From Streptomyces sp. SAI-135 (GTDB taxonomy: Bacteria; Actinomycetota; Actinomycetes; Streptomycetales; Streptomycetaceae), in contig NZ_JARXYP010000002.1 of NCBI RefSeq assembly GCF_029893805.1, positions 1,488,001 to 1,552,000 of the forward strand: 64,000 nucleotides of DNA. The letters are read 5' to 3'. The position numbers and the translations under genes were made by a program. The notes below the pieces were generated by a model, which was not told the origin of the DNA, ran no database searches, and saw only the letters and a list, made by a program, of their open reading frames with translations. This document shows positions 16,817-28,065 of this stretch, one piece after another (positions within the stretch are counted from its first letter, which is position 1; each line of letters begins with the position of its first letter).

Positions 16817-18922
16817 TCACGCGGTCCCGGCCAGCGCGAGAAGTACGGCCGTGTCGGGGCGCGGCAGACCGACGGTGAGCCTTCCCTCGACCGGGTCCCA
16901 CTCCGCCGTGGCGTCGGCCGTGGTCGGCTGGAGGACCTCGGGGCGCAGGTCGAGGCCCCGCAGATGGGGAAGGGGGAGCGTACGGCTCTCCGGGGCGCCG
17001 GGCCGCTCCCGCCGCCACACCGCGAGGTACGTCGCGTCGCGCCCCCGCAGACCGTGGGCGAGCCAGGCGTCCTCCCAGCCCGGCAGGCCCAGCGGCCACA
17101 GGGGGCGGGCCTCGGCGATCTTCGGCCGGATGTCCTTGTACACCCGGACCGCCGACCGTACGAGGTCGAACTGCTCCTCGCTCATGCGGTCCAGGAAGCC
17201 GGAGAGATGGATCCGGCCCAGCAGCGCGCCGGTGAGGACGAAGGCGATGCGGTCGGCGGTGTGCTCGGGCTGCGGGTAGGCCCACACCGCGGCCTGTTCG
17301 GGGGTCACCGCGGTGGCGGCGGCCGCGGCGACGGGCGGGTAGCGCAGGGGGTCCTGCTGGTCGCTGGTGGACTGGAGCTGGGCGACGGCGAGTTGGGCGT
17401 AGTCCATGCGCAGACCGCCCGAGCCGCAGTTCTCCAGGACCAGGCCGGGGTGCCGGTCCAGGAGGCCGGACATCCAGTCGAGGTGGGCGCGGTGATGGCC
17501 GAGCAGGCCGGCACCGGGGCTCTCCGGGCCGTTCTCCGTGCCGGGTCCGGTGTTGATGTTGTAGTCGAGCTTGAGGTACCCGACACCCCATTCCCCGACC
17601 AGCCGGTCCACCACCGCGTCGAGGTGGGCCCGGGCGGCCCGGTGGCGCAGGTCCAGGTGGTGGCGCCCGTGTTCCGTCACGCGCAGTCCGCCGCGCCGGA
17701 AGAACGCCTCGGGCGGCAGGCTCTGCGCCAACGGGCTGCGCACACCCACGACTTCGGGCTCCAGCCACAGTCCCGGGACCATGCCGTGGTCCCGGATCGC
17801 GTCCAGCACCTCCTGGATGCCGCCGGGGAAACGCCCCCGGGCGGGCTCCCACGCGCCGACGGCGTCCCACCAGCCCTGCGCGTCGTCGTCGTACCACCCC
17901 GCGTCGATCACGAAGACCTCGGCGCCGGCCCTGGCCGCCGACGCGACGAGCGGCAGAAGCTTCGCGGTGGTCGGGTCGCCCATCAGGGTGTTCATGTAGT
18001 CGTTGTAGATCACCGGCAGGGTGCGGTGGTCGGGGTGGTCGCGGCGGATCAGCCTGCGGTAGTCGGTGAGTTCGCCGAAGGCGGTGTCGAGACCGCCGGC
18101 CCCGCCGCGGACCAGGACCGCGGGCACGGTGCGGAAGTCCTCGCCGGGCGCGAGGGTGTGCCACCACTGGTGGTGGGCGTCGTCGGGGCCGAACAGGGCG
18201 ACATAGGCCGCGCTCTCACGTTCGCCGGTCTCGAAGCGCCAGCCCGCGCTGGACTCGATCTGCCACAGCCAGGCCCGCCCCGAACGGTCGGTGAGCGCCC
18301 CCATCGGCAGATGACGGCCGGTGGACCAGCTCCCCTGCGAGCAGCGCTCGAAGCAGCCGCGCCCCTCGTGCCCGTGCGCGAACCGGCTCAGCGGCACGAC
18401 GTGCTCCCGGAACGGGGCCTTGCGCCACCGGCATTCGGCGAGCCAGTCGTTGTCCGCCCAGTGCAGGGTCAGCCCGTCCAGGCCGCCGTCCGCGTCGGTG
18501 ATGCCGCCGAGGGTCAGGGTGCTCACGCTCTCCAACCGCAGCGGGGCGCCGCCCTCGTTGACCAGACGTACCTGCGAGCGCAGGAAACCGGCGCCGGTGG
18601 CCGTCTCCAGCAGCACCTCGGCGACCAGGCCGGTCTCGGGATCCGCCAGCCGGATCGTCGTACGCTCACGGTTTCCGTCCCGGACCGTGTCATGGCCGCG
18701 GTAGGCCAGCCGGTCGCCGATCGCGGTCTCGACGAAACGCTCCCCCGACCACAGTCGTCCGTGCCCGGTGGCGGTGACCTCGACCAACGGCACCAGAGCG
18801 GCCCGGTCCCCGTCGGGCGCGCCCAGCCGGACCGACCCCGTGGCGTCCAGGACGGCCTGGAGCCCGAGTTCGGGATGCGACCAGAGGCGGGTTTCCTCGG
18901 GTGTGCCGACGAGTGCGGTCAA
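16817..18922 (-). CDS. GH36 alpha-galactosidase
   Basis: 701 residues, no signal peptide, so probably intracellular. It has the N-terminal beta-supersandwich and TIM barrel of GH36. Landmarks are VFVIDAGWYDDD, the nucleophile Asp453 in YLKLDYNIN, the CGSGGLRMD motif and the acid/base Asp521 in QSTSDQQD. I place the start at TTG 18922 (LTALVGTPEE) because GGGAAGG lies upstream; the longer in-frame extension reads through the operator region. It hydrolyses terminal alpha-galactosides such as melibiose, raffinose or galactomannan side chains (family knowledge). It stands alone, with only the broken LacI gene after it. Confidence 0.9.
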   Translation of the reverse strand: MTALVGTPEETRLWSHPELGLQAVLDATGSVRLGAPDGDRAALVPLVEVTATGHGRLWSGERFVETAIGDRLAYRGHDTVRDGNRERTTIRLADPETGLVAEVLLETATGAGFLRSQVRLVNEGGAPLRLESVSTLTLGGITDADGGLDGLTLHWADNDWLAECRWRKAPFREHVVPLSRFAHGHEGRGCFERCSQGSWSTGRHLPMGALTDRSGRAWLWQIESSAGWRFETGERESAAYVALFGPDDAHHQWWHTLAPGEDFRTVPAVLVRGGAGGLDTAFGELTDYRRLIRRDHPDHRTLPVIYNDYMNTLMGDPTTAKLLPLVASAARAGAEVFVIDAGWYDDDAQGWWDAVGAWEPARGRFPGGIQEVLDAIRDHGMVPGLWLEPEVVGVRSPLAQSLPPEAFFRRGGLRVTEHGRHHLDLRHRAARAHLDAVVDRLVGEWGVGYLKLDYNINTGPGTENGPESPGAGLLGHHRAHLDWMSGLLDRHPGLVLENCGSGGLRMDYAQLAVAQLQSTSDQQDPLRYPPVAAAAATAVTPEQAAVWAYPQPEHTADRIAFVLTGALLGRIHLSGFLDRMSEEQFDLVRSAVRVYKDIRPKIAEARPLWPLGLPGWEDAWLAHGLRGRDATYLAVWRRERPGAPESRTLPLPHLRGLDLRPEVLQPTTADATAEWDPVEGRLTVGLPRPDTAVLLALAGTA

Positions 18923-19010
18923 CGCGCCTTCCCTTCCGGGCGGTTGGACGTGCGGGAAGGGTGGGCGACCAGCCGTGTCCCCCGCCGCCCCGATGTGACG
19001 CCCGCCATCT

Positions 19011-19034
19011 TCACACGCGTGTGACCGGTCACAC
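19011..19034. promoter_or_regulatory. Overlapping palindromes upstream of the alpha-galactosidase
   Basis: TCACACGCGTGTGA (19011-19024) and GTGTGACCGGTCACAC (19019-19034) are both perfect inverted repeats that share the half-site GTGTGA, giving three TCACAC half-sites in alternating orientation. They lie 89 bp before the alpha-galactosidase start, at promoter distance. LacI- or GntR-type binding is plausible. Confidence 0.6.
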
Positions 19035-19104
19035 AAGCATCGCAGTGCCCCTCCGGCCGCACCCGGGCCACCCCTTGACCGACGGCCGCCCCAACCGGGA
19101 CCAT

Positions 19105-19140
19105 GTTGCGTATCAGTCGCACTGTTGCGTAATACGCAGC
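19105..19140 (+). promoter_or_regulatory. IclR-type operator in front of purU
   Basis: GTTGCGTAATACGCAGC at 19124-19140 has a perfect 13-bp core, TGCGTA-A-TACGCA. A second partial copy, GTTGCGTATCAGTCGCA, occupies 19105-19121 with a good left half only. The site ends 16 bases before the GTG start, so a bound regulator would block expression of purU and the downstream iclR gene. It belongs to the ten-site set described in the findings. Confidence 0.7.
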
Positions 19141-19155
19141 CATCGGGAGGACTCC

Positions 19156-20028
19156 GTGTCTCTTCGACCGCAACCCGACCGCGAGTTCGTCCTCACCCTG
19201 TCCTGCCCGGACCGCTCCGGACTCGTCCACGCCGTCACCGGCTTCCTGGTCCGGCACTCCGGGAACATCCAGGAGAGCCAGCAGTTCGACGACCGGCTCC
19301 AGGACCGTTTCTTCATGCGGGTCCACTTCGACGTCTCGGACCCGGACACCACCCTGGAGGATCTGCGGTCCGGCTTCGCACCCGTCGCCGAGGCGTACCG
19401 GATCACCTGGCAGCTGCGGCCCGCGGGCACCCCGACCCGCACCCTGATCATGGTGTCGAAGTTCGGCCACTGCCTCAACGACCTGCTCTTCCGGCAGCGC
19501 ACCGGCGCACTCGACATCGAGGTGCCGGCGATCGTCTCCAACCACCGCGACTTCGCCCCGCTCGCCGAGAGCTACGGCATCCCCTTCCACCATGTGCCGG
19601 TGACCCCGGAGACCAAGGCGGACGCGGAGGCGCGGCTGCTCGAACTGGTCGACCGGCTCGACATCGACCTCGTGGTCCTCGCCCGCTACATGCAGATCCT
19701 GTCGAACGACCTGTGCAAGCAGCTGGAGGGCCGGGCGATCAACATCCACCACTCGTTCCTGCCGAGCTTCAAGGGCGCGCGGCCCTACGTCCAGGCGCAC
19801 GAGCGGGGTGTCAAGCTCGTCGGGGCCACGGCCCACTACGTCACCCCGGACCTCGACGAGGGGCCCATCATCGAGCAGGACGTGATCCGCGTGAACCACG
19901 CGCAGAGCCCCGAGAGTCTGGTCACCCTGGGCCGGGACGTCGAGGCACAGGTCCTCGCCCGGGCCGTGGAGTGGCACTGCCAGAGCCGCGTCATGATCAA
20001 CGGCCATCGCACGGTGGTCTTCCGCTGA
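19156..20028 (+). CDS. purU: Formyltetrahydrofolate deformylase
   Basis: 290 residues. PurU hydrolyses 10-formyl-THF to formate and free THF. An N-terminal ACT domain (FVLTLSCPDRSGLVHAVTGF) is followed by a formyltransferase-type hydrolase fold with the catalytic motif INIHHSFLPSFKGA (Asn-His...), ATAHYVT and DEGPIIEQDV, all typical of PurU. The GTG start has GGGAGG 5 bases upstream; the frame extends further but not credibly. It is followed after 32 bases by an iclR gene. In the betaine island its likely job is to recycle THF loaded with C1 units by dimethylglycine oxidase. Confidence 0.95.
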   Translation: MSLRPQPDREFVLTLSCPDRSGLVHAVTGFLVRHSGNIQESQQFDDRLQDRFFMRVHFDVSDPDTTLEDLRSGFAPVAEAYRITWQLRPAGTPTRTLIMVSKFGHCLNDLLFRQRTGALDIEVPAIVSNHRDFAPLAESYGIPFHHVPVTPETKADAEARLLELVDRLDIDLVVLARYMQILSNDLCKQLEGRAINIHHSFLPSFKGARPYVQAHERGVKLVGATAHYVTPDLDEGPIIEQDVIRVNHAQSPESLVTLGRDVEAQVLARAVEWHCQSRVMINGHRTVVFR

Positions 20029-20060
20029 CCAGCGCCGACCTGTTCGCATAGGGTTCCGCC

Positions 20061-20852
20061 ATGAGCAGCTACGGCACCGAGTCCGGGGGCACGTCCGGCG
20101 GCGGGGTGCAGTCCGTCGACCGGGCCGTCACCGTGCTGGAGATCCTCGCGCAGCGCGGCGAGGCAGGCGTCAGCGAAGTGGCCGAGGCGATCGACGTCCA
20201 CAAGTCCACCGCGTTCCGTCTGCTCGGCGCGCTGGAGGCGCACGGGATGGTCGAGCAGGAGGGCGAGCGCGGCAAGTACCGCCTCGGCTTCGGCATCGTG
20301 CGGCTGGCCGGGGCGGTCACCGGGCGCATCGACGTCACCAAGCACGGCCGCGGGATCTGCGAGCGCCTCGCCGACAAACTGGGCGAGACGATGAACATCG
20401 CGGTCCTGGAGTCCCATCACGTGATCAACCTCGACCAGGTGCGCGGCCAGTCGGCCATCACCGCGCAGAACTGGGTCGGCCGGCTGACGCCGATGCACTG
20501 CACGTCGAGCGGCAAGGTCCTGCTCGCCCACCTCCCGGACACCCGCCGGGACGAGCTCGTCGCCGCGGCCGGCCTGGAACGGATGACGGCGCGCACGCTG
20601 ACCTCCCGGCAGGAGCTGGAGGCGGAGCTGGCCCGGGTCCGTGAGCAGGGCTACGCGATGACGGTGGAGGAGTACGAGGAGGGCCTCAACGCGATGGCGG
20701 CGCCGGTGCGTTCCCGCGACGGCAAGGTCGTCGCCGCCCTCACCGCCTCCGGTCCCGCCTTCCGGCTCACCGAGGAGCGGATGCACGAACTGGCACCGGT
20801 GCTGGTGGAGGGCGCCGACGAACTCAGCCGCCGACTCGGCCACTTGGGCTGA
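20061..20852 (+). CDS. IclR-family transcriptional regulator (first paralogue)
   Basis: 263 residues with an N-terminal winged helix (GVQSVDRAVTVLEILAQRG...EAIDVHKSTAFRLLGALE) and a C-terminal IclR effector domain (VGRLTPMHCTSSGKVLLAHL, MAAPVRSRDGKVVAALTASG). By eye it is about three quarters identical to the second IclR protein in this island. It follows purU by 32 bases and is probably co-transcribed from the operator at 19124. I infer that it controls the choline/betaine genes; the effector could be betaine or a demethylation product. Confidence 0.93.
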   Translation: MSSYGTESGGTSGGGVQSVDRAVTVLEILAQRGEAGVSEVAEAIDVHKSTAFRLLGALEAHGMVEQEGERGKYRLGFGIVRLAGAVTGRIDVTKHGRGICERLADKLGETMNIAVLESHHVINLDQVRGQSAITAQNWVGRLTPMHCTSSGKVLLAHLPDTRRDELVAAAGLERMTARTLTSRQELEAELARVREQGYAMTVEEYEEGLNAMAAPVRSRDGKVVAALTASGPAFRLTEERMHELAPVLVEGADELSRRLGHLG

Positions 20853-20864
20853 CACCGCTCGCCG

Positions 20865-21155
20865 GGGGCACCGCGGACGCCGCTCGTCCGGGGCACCCGG
20901 GTCGCCCCGGACGGCGATGGCCCCGATACTTCGGACCGCCTCACAGCTCCCGGCTCCCGGCCTCCGAGACGCGCCGACCGCCGCGGACTCCTGGGGCACC
21001 GCGGACGCCGCTCGTCCGGGGCACCCGGGTCGCCCCGGACGGCGATGGCCCCGATACTTCGGACCGCCTCACAGCTCCCGGCTCCCGGCCTCCGAGACGC
21101 GCCGGCCGCCGGGGACTCCCGGGGCACCGCGGACGCCGCTCGTCCCGGGCGCCCG
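20865..21155. repeat. 128-bp tandem repeat with internal hairpin
   Basis: Two near-identical 128-bp units run 20865-20992 and 20993-21120, followed by the first 35 bases of a third unit at 21121-21155. A more diverged partial copy seems to continue to about 21280. Each full unit contains a hairpin with an 8-bp stem (TCCGGGGC/GCCCCGGA) around the self-complementary ACCCGGGT, at 20887-20911 and 21015-21039. It fills the gap between two convergent genes, so it may act as a bidirectional terminator. I see no convincing coding sequence in it. Confidence 0.85.
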
Positions 21156-21314
21156 GTTACGTGGACCCCGATTGCCCGAGCCGCCTCGTACGCTGGTGGC
21201 CCCGGCCCTGCGGACCCGCCGTGCGGCTCCCGGCCTCCGGGACGCCCTGGCCGCCGCAGAGCCCCGGGTGCTGCCCTCAGGTGTCCTCCCGTACGGCGTC
21301 CGCCTGTGCCCTGC

Positions 21315-23807
<2,493 letters not shown>

Positions 23808-23879
23808 TCAATGTGCCCGCCGTGCCGGTGGGTGTCAAGAGGTCCTGTGACGTCGGGGAACGCCCGGCGACCGCCCGGG

Positions 23880-23934
23880 AAAACGGCACGGCCCGGTGGG
23901 CGGCACGCACCCGCGCGCACCGACCACCGGGCCT
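23880..23934 (-). terminator. Terminator after the betaine ABC transporter operon
   Basis: GGCCCGGTGG (23891-23900) pairs with CCACCGGGCC (23925-23934) around a 24-base loop that can itself fold. Read on the minus strand, the stem is followed by GTGCCGTTTTCC, a short U-tract. It starts 11 bases after the binding-protein stop codon. Confidence 0.6.
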
Positions 23935-23945
23935 TCCGGACAGGG

Positions 23946-24911
23946 TTACTTGATCCAGGCGTCGACCTTGCCGCGGTTGGCGTCGACCCACTTCTTGGCC
24001 GCCGCCTCCGGCGTCATCTTGTCCACCGCGATGTACTTGGCCACGGTGTTCTGGTCGTCGTTGGTCCAGTTGAACTTCTTCACCAGGTCGTAGGCCGGGC
24101 TGCCCGACTTGGCGAACTTGGCGCTGACGATCTTGTCGAGGTCGTAGACGGGGTAGTCGCAGGCGATCTTCTCCGCGTCGGCGTCACAGCCCGCCTTGTA
24201 CGCGGGCAGCTCGACCTTGACCAGCGGCACCTCGGACAGGAACCACTGCGGCTCGTAGAAGTAGCCGATCACCCACTCCTTGTTCTTCTCGGCGTTGCGG
24301 TACGCCTGGATCAGCGCGGTCTCGCTGCCCGCGTACACCACCTTGAAGTCCAGCTTGAGGTTCTTCACCAGCGCCTCGTCGTTGGTGACGTAGGACGGGT
24401 CGCCGTCCAGGAGCTGACCCTTGCCGCCGGACTCCGAGGTCTTGAACTTCGCGGCGTACTTGTTGAGGTTCTTCCAGTTGGTGATGTCCGGGTGGGCCTT
24501 GGCCAGCCACGGCGGCACGTACCAGCCGATGATGCCCTTGTTGCCGGTCGAACCGGCCTCCACGGCGGTCTTCTGCTGGGTGATGTACTTCTTCTTCAGG
24601 TCGTCGTGGCCCCAGTTCTCCAGGACGGTGTCGACCTCGCCGGTGCCGAAGCCCTGCCAGGCGATCTCCTCCTTGAGGTCCTTCTTGGTGACCTTGCACT
24701 TCAGGTCGTGCTCGGCGACGTACGCGACGACCGCCGCGTCGGCCTCGTAGCCCACCCACGGGTTGACCGCGAGGTTGAAGGTGCCGCACTTGCCGGAGCC
24801 GCCCGAACCGCCGGCCTCCGAGGAGTCGCCGACCTTCGCGCCGCCGCAGGCCGTGAGGGTGAGGCCGAGGACGGCCAGGCCGGCCGCGCCGGCTCGCCAG
24901 TGTCTTGCCAT
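23946..24911 (-). CDS. Glycine betaine/choline ABC transporter binding lipoprotein (OpuAC type)
   Basis: 321 residues. The signal peptide ends in the lipobox LTAC (Cys22), so it is a membrane-anchored lipoprotein. The body is OpuAC-like: NLAVNPWVGYEADAAVVAYV near the start, KEEIAWQGFGTGEVDTVLENWG and IGWYVPPWLAKAHPDITNW, containing the Trp and Tyr residues that build the aromatic cage for quaternary amines in this family. It is the last gene of the dehydrogenase-ATPase-permease-binding protein run on the minus strand. Confidence 0.93.
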   Translation of the reverse strand: MARHWRAGAAGLAVLGLTLTACGGAKVGDSSEAGGSGGSGKCGTFNLAVNPWVGYEADAAVVAYVAEHDLKCKVTKKDLKEEIAWQGFGTGEVDTVLENWGHDDLKKKYITQQKTAVEAGSTGNKGIIGWYVPPWLAKAHPDITNWKNLNKYAAKFKTSESGGKGQLLDGDPSYVTNDEALVKNLKLDFKVVYAGSETALIQAYRNAEKNKEWVIGYFYEPQWFLSEVPLVKVELPAYKAGCDADAEKIACDYPVYDLDKIVSAKFAKSGSPAYDLVKKFNWTNDDQNTVAKYIAVDKMTPEAAAKKWVDANRGKVDAWIK

Positions 24912-24947
24912 CGTGTGGTGCTCCTTAATCGTGCGCCGATACGGCGT

Positions 24948-26957
24948 TCATGCGCTGGTGCGGCGAGCCGCTGCCTGAGTGATCCGGTCGAACATGACGC
25001 CCAGCAGGACGATGGCGAGCCCGGCCGCCAGGCCCTTGCCGTACAGCTGTCCCTGGGAGAAGCCGGCCACCACGTCGTAGCCGAGGGCGCCCGCGCCCAC
25101 CAGGCCGCCGACGACGACCATCGCCAGCACGTAGATCAGCCCCTGGTTGGTCGCGAGGGTCAGGGCACTGCGGGCCATCGGCAGCTGGACCTTCGTGATG
25201 ATCTGCCAGGTGCTGCACCCGGCGGAGGTGGCCGCCTCGACGGTGGTCGCGGGCACGGTCCGCACCCCGTCCGCGATGATCTTGATGGCGACCGGGGCCG
25301 CGTAGACGATCGCGGCGACGATGGCCGTGAACCGGGTCGCGCCGAACAGCGCGAGGAACGGCACGAGATAGACGAACGGCGGCATGACCTGGGCCGCGTC
25401 GAGGGTGGGCCGGACCAGCCGGTCCACCAGCGCGCTGCGTCCCATCCACACCCCGATCACCACGCCGAGCAGCATGACCAGCACGGTCGCCACGACGGTC
25501 GAGGCCAGGGTGGTCATGGCGTCCGACCACACGCCGGTGGCGACCAGGAGGCCCACGCACACGGCGGTGGTGATCCCCGCGCGCCACCTGCCGAGCACGA
25601 CGGCGATCCCGATGAGGGCCGCGCCCACGAGCCACCACGGGGAGTCGGTCAGCAGGGTCTGGAACGGGTTGAGGAGTCCGTTGGTGATGACGTCACGGAA
25701 TCCGTTGGTCAGCCCGGACAGGTTGTCCTGCGCCCAGGTGGTCACGTCGTCGGCGGCCTTGGCGATGGTGCTGCCGGTGCTTCCGTCGCCGGGGAACTCG
25801 GCCGCCCACACGTAGGTGTGCGACAGATAGACGAGTACGGCGGCCACCGCTCCCCCGGCGACCAGCAGGTGCCGGCGCCACTTGAGCAGCGGGCCGCCGG
25901 AGCGCCGGGCCGCCTCCGCGCGTCCGCTCGCCGCGGTGGTGACCCGGTCCAGGACGATCGCCATGACGACGATCGCGAGGCCCGCGTTGAAGGCCGTGCC
26001 GACGTCGAGCGACTGGAGGGCCTGCACGACGGTCTTGCCGAGCCCTGGGGCGTCGATCAGGGCCGCGATGGTCACCATGGCCAGGGCGGCCATGATGGTC
26101 TGGTTGACGCCCATCACCACGGTCCGCCGGGACATCGGCAGCAGCACCTTGAGCAGCGACTGCCGGCGGGTGGCGCCCAGGGAGTCGGCCGCCTCGACCG
26201 TCGTCGCGGGCACGGACCGGATCGCGTGCGCGGTGATGCGGATGGCCGGGGGCGCGGCGTAGATGACGGTGGCGATGGTGGCGGAGGCACCGCCGATGAG
26301 GAAGAACAGGGTCAGCGGCGCCAGGTAGACGAAGGTCGGCATCGTCTGCATGAAGTCCAGGAACGGGGTGACGATCCGGTTGACCCGCTCCGACAGGCCC
26401 GCCCACACGCCCAGCGGGAGGGCGAACAGCAGCGCCACCAGGACCGCGGAGAGGGTCAGGGCCAGTGTGTCCATGCTCTCCTGCCACAGGCCCTGGAGCC
26501 CGAGGAAGGTGAAGCCGGCCACGGCCAGCAGCGCGACCCGCCAGTTGGCGACCGCCCAGGAGACGTACCCGGCGAGGCCGACCACGCCGAGCCAGCCGAT
26601 CTGCGGGAGCGGGCGGTCACCGGACGGCTGGGAGATCAGGTCCTGCACGAAGGTCACCAGGTTGTCGATGACCAGCCGGATCTCGTTGAAGAAGTACAGG
26701 AACAGCGGGTTGGAGTTGCGGTTGGCTCCGATGGAGTCGTTGAGGTCGTTGAGCCTGCGGTGCAGATCGGTGAGGTCGGCCGCGGCGAGCGACAGGGTCT
26801 GCTGTCCGCGCAGCAGGGCGAACAGGACGAGCCAGACGACGAGGATCGCGCCGATCACCATGGACCGGCTGATCCTGCGGACGGGGGCGACGGGCGGAGG
26901 GGGTGCGCTCTGCCGCGCCTCCCCCGAGGTCTCGGGTTTCTCCATGGCGACGGTCAT
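24948..26957 (-). CDS. Betaine ABC transporter permease with two fused membrane domains
   Basis: 669 residues. It carries two complete binding-protein-dependent permease domains in one chain: residues about 145-335 with the loop VEAADSLGATRRQSLLKVLLP and residues about 460-655 with VEAATSAGCSTWQIITKVQLP. Both contain the same RSVPATTVEA/RTVPATTVEA lead-in, so the protein looks like an internal duplication. Most ProW/OpuAB permeases are single-domain homodimers. Its ATG overlaps the stop of the ATPase gene (ATGA). It forms the membrane channel of the importer in the cytoplasmic membrane. Confidence 0.92.
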   Translation of the reverse strand: MTVAMEKPETSGEARQSAPPPPVAPVRRISRSMVIGAILVVWLVLFALLRGQQTLSLAAADLTDLHRRLNDLNDSIGANRNSNPLFLYFFNEIRLVIDNLVTFVQDLISQPSGDRPLPQIGWLGVVGLAGYVSWAVANWRVALLAVAGFTFLGLQGLWQESMDTLALTLSAVLVALLFALPLGVWAGLSERVNRIVTPFLDFMQTMPTFVYLAPLTLFFLIGGASATIATVIYAAPPAIRITAHAIRSVPATTVEAADSLGATRRQSLLKVLLPMSRRTVVMGVNQTIMAALAMVTIAALIDAPGLGKTVVQALQSLDVGTAFNAGLAIVVMAIVLDRVTTAASGRAEAARRSGGPLLKWRRHLLVAGGAVAAVLVYLSHTYVWAAEFPGDGSTGSTIAKAADDVTTWAQDNLSGLTNGFRDVITNGLLNPFQTLLTDSPWWLVGAALIGIAVVLGRWRAGITTAVCVGLLVATGVWSDAMTTLASTVVATVLVMLLGVVIGVWMGRSALVDRLVRPTLDAAQVMPPFVYLVPFLALFGATRFTAIVAAIVYAAPVAIKIIADGVRTVPATTVEAATSAGCSTWQIITKVQLPMARSALTLATNQGLIYVLAMVVVGGLVGAGALGYDVVAGFSQGQLYGKGLAAGLAIVLLGVMFDRITQAAARRTSA

Positions 26958-28045
26958 CAGGCGTCGCCTTCCTGCCCGGCGACCACGGCGAGGATCTCCT
27001 CGTCGCCGACGATGCCGAGCAGTTCGCCGTTCTCGACGACCTTGACGGGCTTCTCGGCCGCGAGCACCGCGCGGGTGGCCTCCTTCACCACGACGTCCGG
27101 CCCCAACTCGGGGCCGTCCAGCGGGTCTTCGGCAGTGGCCGGGCGCATGATCCAGCGCAGGGTCAGCACATCGCCGCGCGGCACGTCCTTGACGAAGTCG
27201 CGCACGTAGTCGTCGGCGGGGGCGCCGACGAGTTCGTCACCGGTGCCGCACTGGACGGTTCTGCCGTCGCGCATGATGAGGATGCGGTCGCCGAGCTTCA
27301 GCGCCTCGGAGAGGTCGTGGGTGATGAACACCATGGTCTTGCCGACCTCGTGGTGCAGCCGGATGACCTCGTTCTGCATGTCGCGGCGGATCAGCGGGTC
27401 GAGCGCCGAGAAGGGCTCGTCGAAGAGGAGGACGTCGGGATCGCCGGCCAACGCCCTTGCCAGGCCCACGCGTTGCTGCATGCCGCCGGAGAGCTGGTCG
27501 GGGTAGGAGTTCTCGTAGCCCGAAAGGCCCACGAGTTCGACGACCTCCAGCGCCCGCCTGGTGCGCTCGGCCCGGCCCATGCCGCGGATCTCCAGGCCGA
27601 ACGCCACGTTGTCGACGACGCGGCGGTGGGGCAGCAGACCGAAGTGCTGGAAGACCATGGAGAACTTGCTGCGCCGCAGTTCCCGCAGCCGCTTCTCGTC
27701 GGCGTCCCGGATGTCCTCGCCCTCGAAGACGATCTCACCGGCGGTGGGTTCGATCAGCCGGGTCAGACAGCGCACCAGGGTGGACTTGCCGGAGCCGGAC
27801 AGTCCCATGACGACGAAGACCTCGCCGGGGGCGACCTCGAAGCTCACGTCGCGCACGGCGGCGGTGCAGCCGGCGCGGTCCATGAGTTCGCGGCGGGTGA
27901 GCCCGCGCAGCTCCTCGGAGGCCGGTACCTGGTCCGCCTTCGGCCCGAACACCTTCCACAGCCCGCGCACGGATATGACGGGCGTGGGGGCCGCGTCCTC
28001 GGGGGTGCCGCGGCGCGGCGGCACCTCGGTCTTGGTGGGGGTCAT
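26957..28045 (-). CDS. Betaine/choline ABC transporter ATPase with CBS-type C-terminus
   Basis: 362 residues of the ProV/OpuAA family. Walker [11 protein letters not shown], signature [15 protein letters not shown], Walker [13 protein letters not shown] and the H-loop [10 protein letters not shown] are all present. The last 70 residues ([20 protein letters not shown]...[14 protein letters not shown]) look like a single CBS module, which in OpuA acts as an ionic-strength sensor. The start at 28045 has a GAGGT site and begins an N-terminal extension before [11 protein letters not shown]. It is 20 bases downstream of the betaine aldehyde dehydrogenase gene and overlaps the permease by 4 bases. 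Confidence 0.93.
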   Translation of the reverse strand: MTPTKTEVPPRRGTPEDAAPTPVISVRGLWKVFGPKADQVPASEELRGLTRRELMDRAGCTAAVRDVSFEVAPGEVFVVMGLSGSGKSTLVRCLTRLIEPTAGEIVFEGEDIRDADEKRLRELRRSKFSMVFQHFGLLPHRRVVDNVAFGLEIRGMGRAERTRRALEVVELVGLSGYENSYPDQLSGGMQQRVGLARALAGDPDVLLFDEPFSALDPLIRRDMQNEVIRLHHEVGKTMVFITHDLSEALKLGDRILIMRDGRTVQCGTGDELVGAPADDYVRDFVKDVPRGDVLTLRWIMRPATAEDPLDGPELGPDVVVKEATRAVLAAEKPVKVVENGELLGIVGDEEILAVVAGQEGDA

Positions 28046-28065
28046 GGTCGACCTCTTCTCGGCGT

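Noticed and set aside
23811..27209. Long plus-strand frame opposite the betaine importer genes
   Set aside because: Antisense shadow rich in His, Gly, Asp and Arg with no domain; the minus strand encodes the intact transporter.
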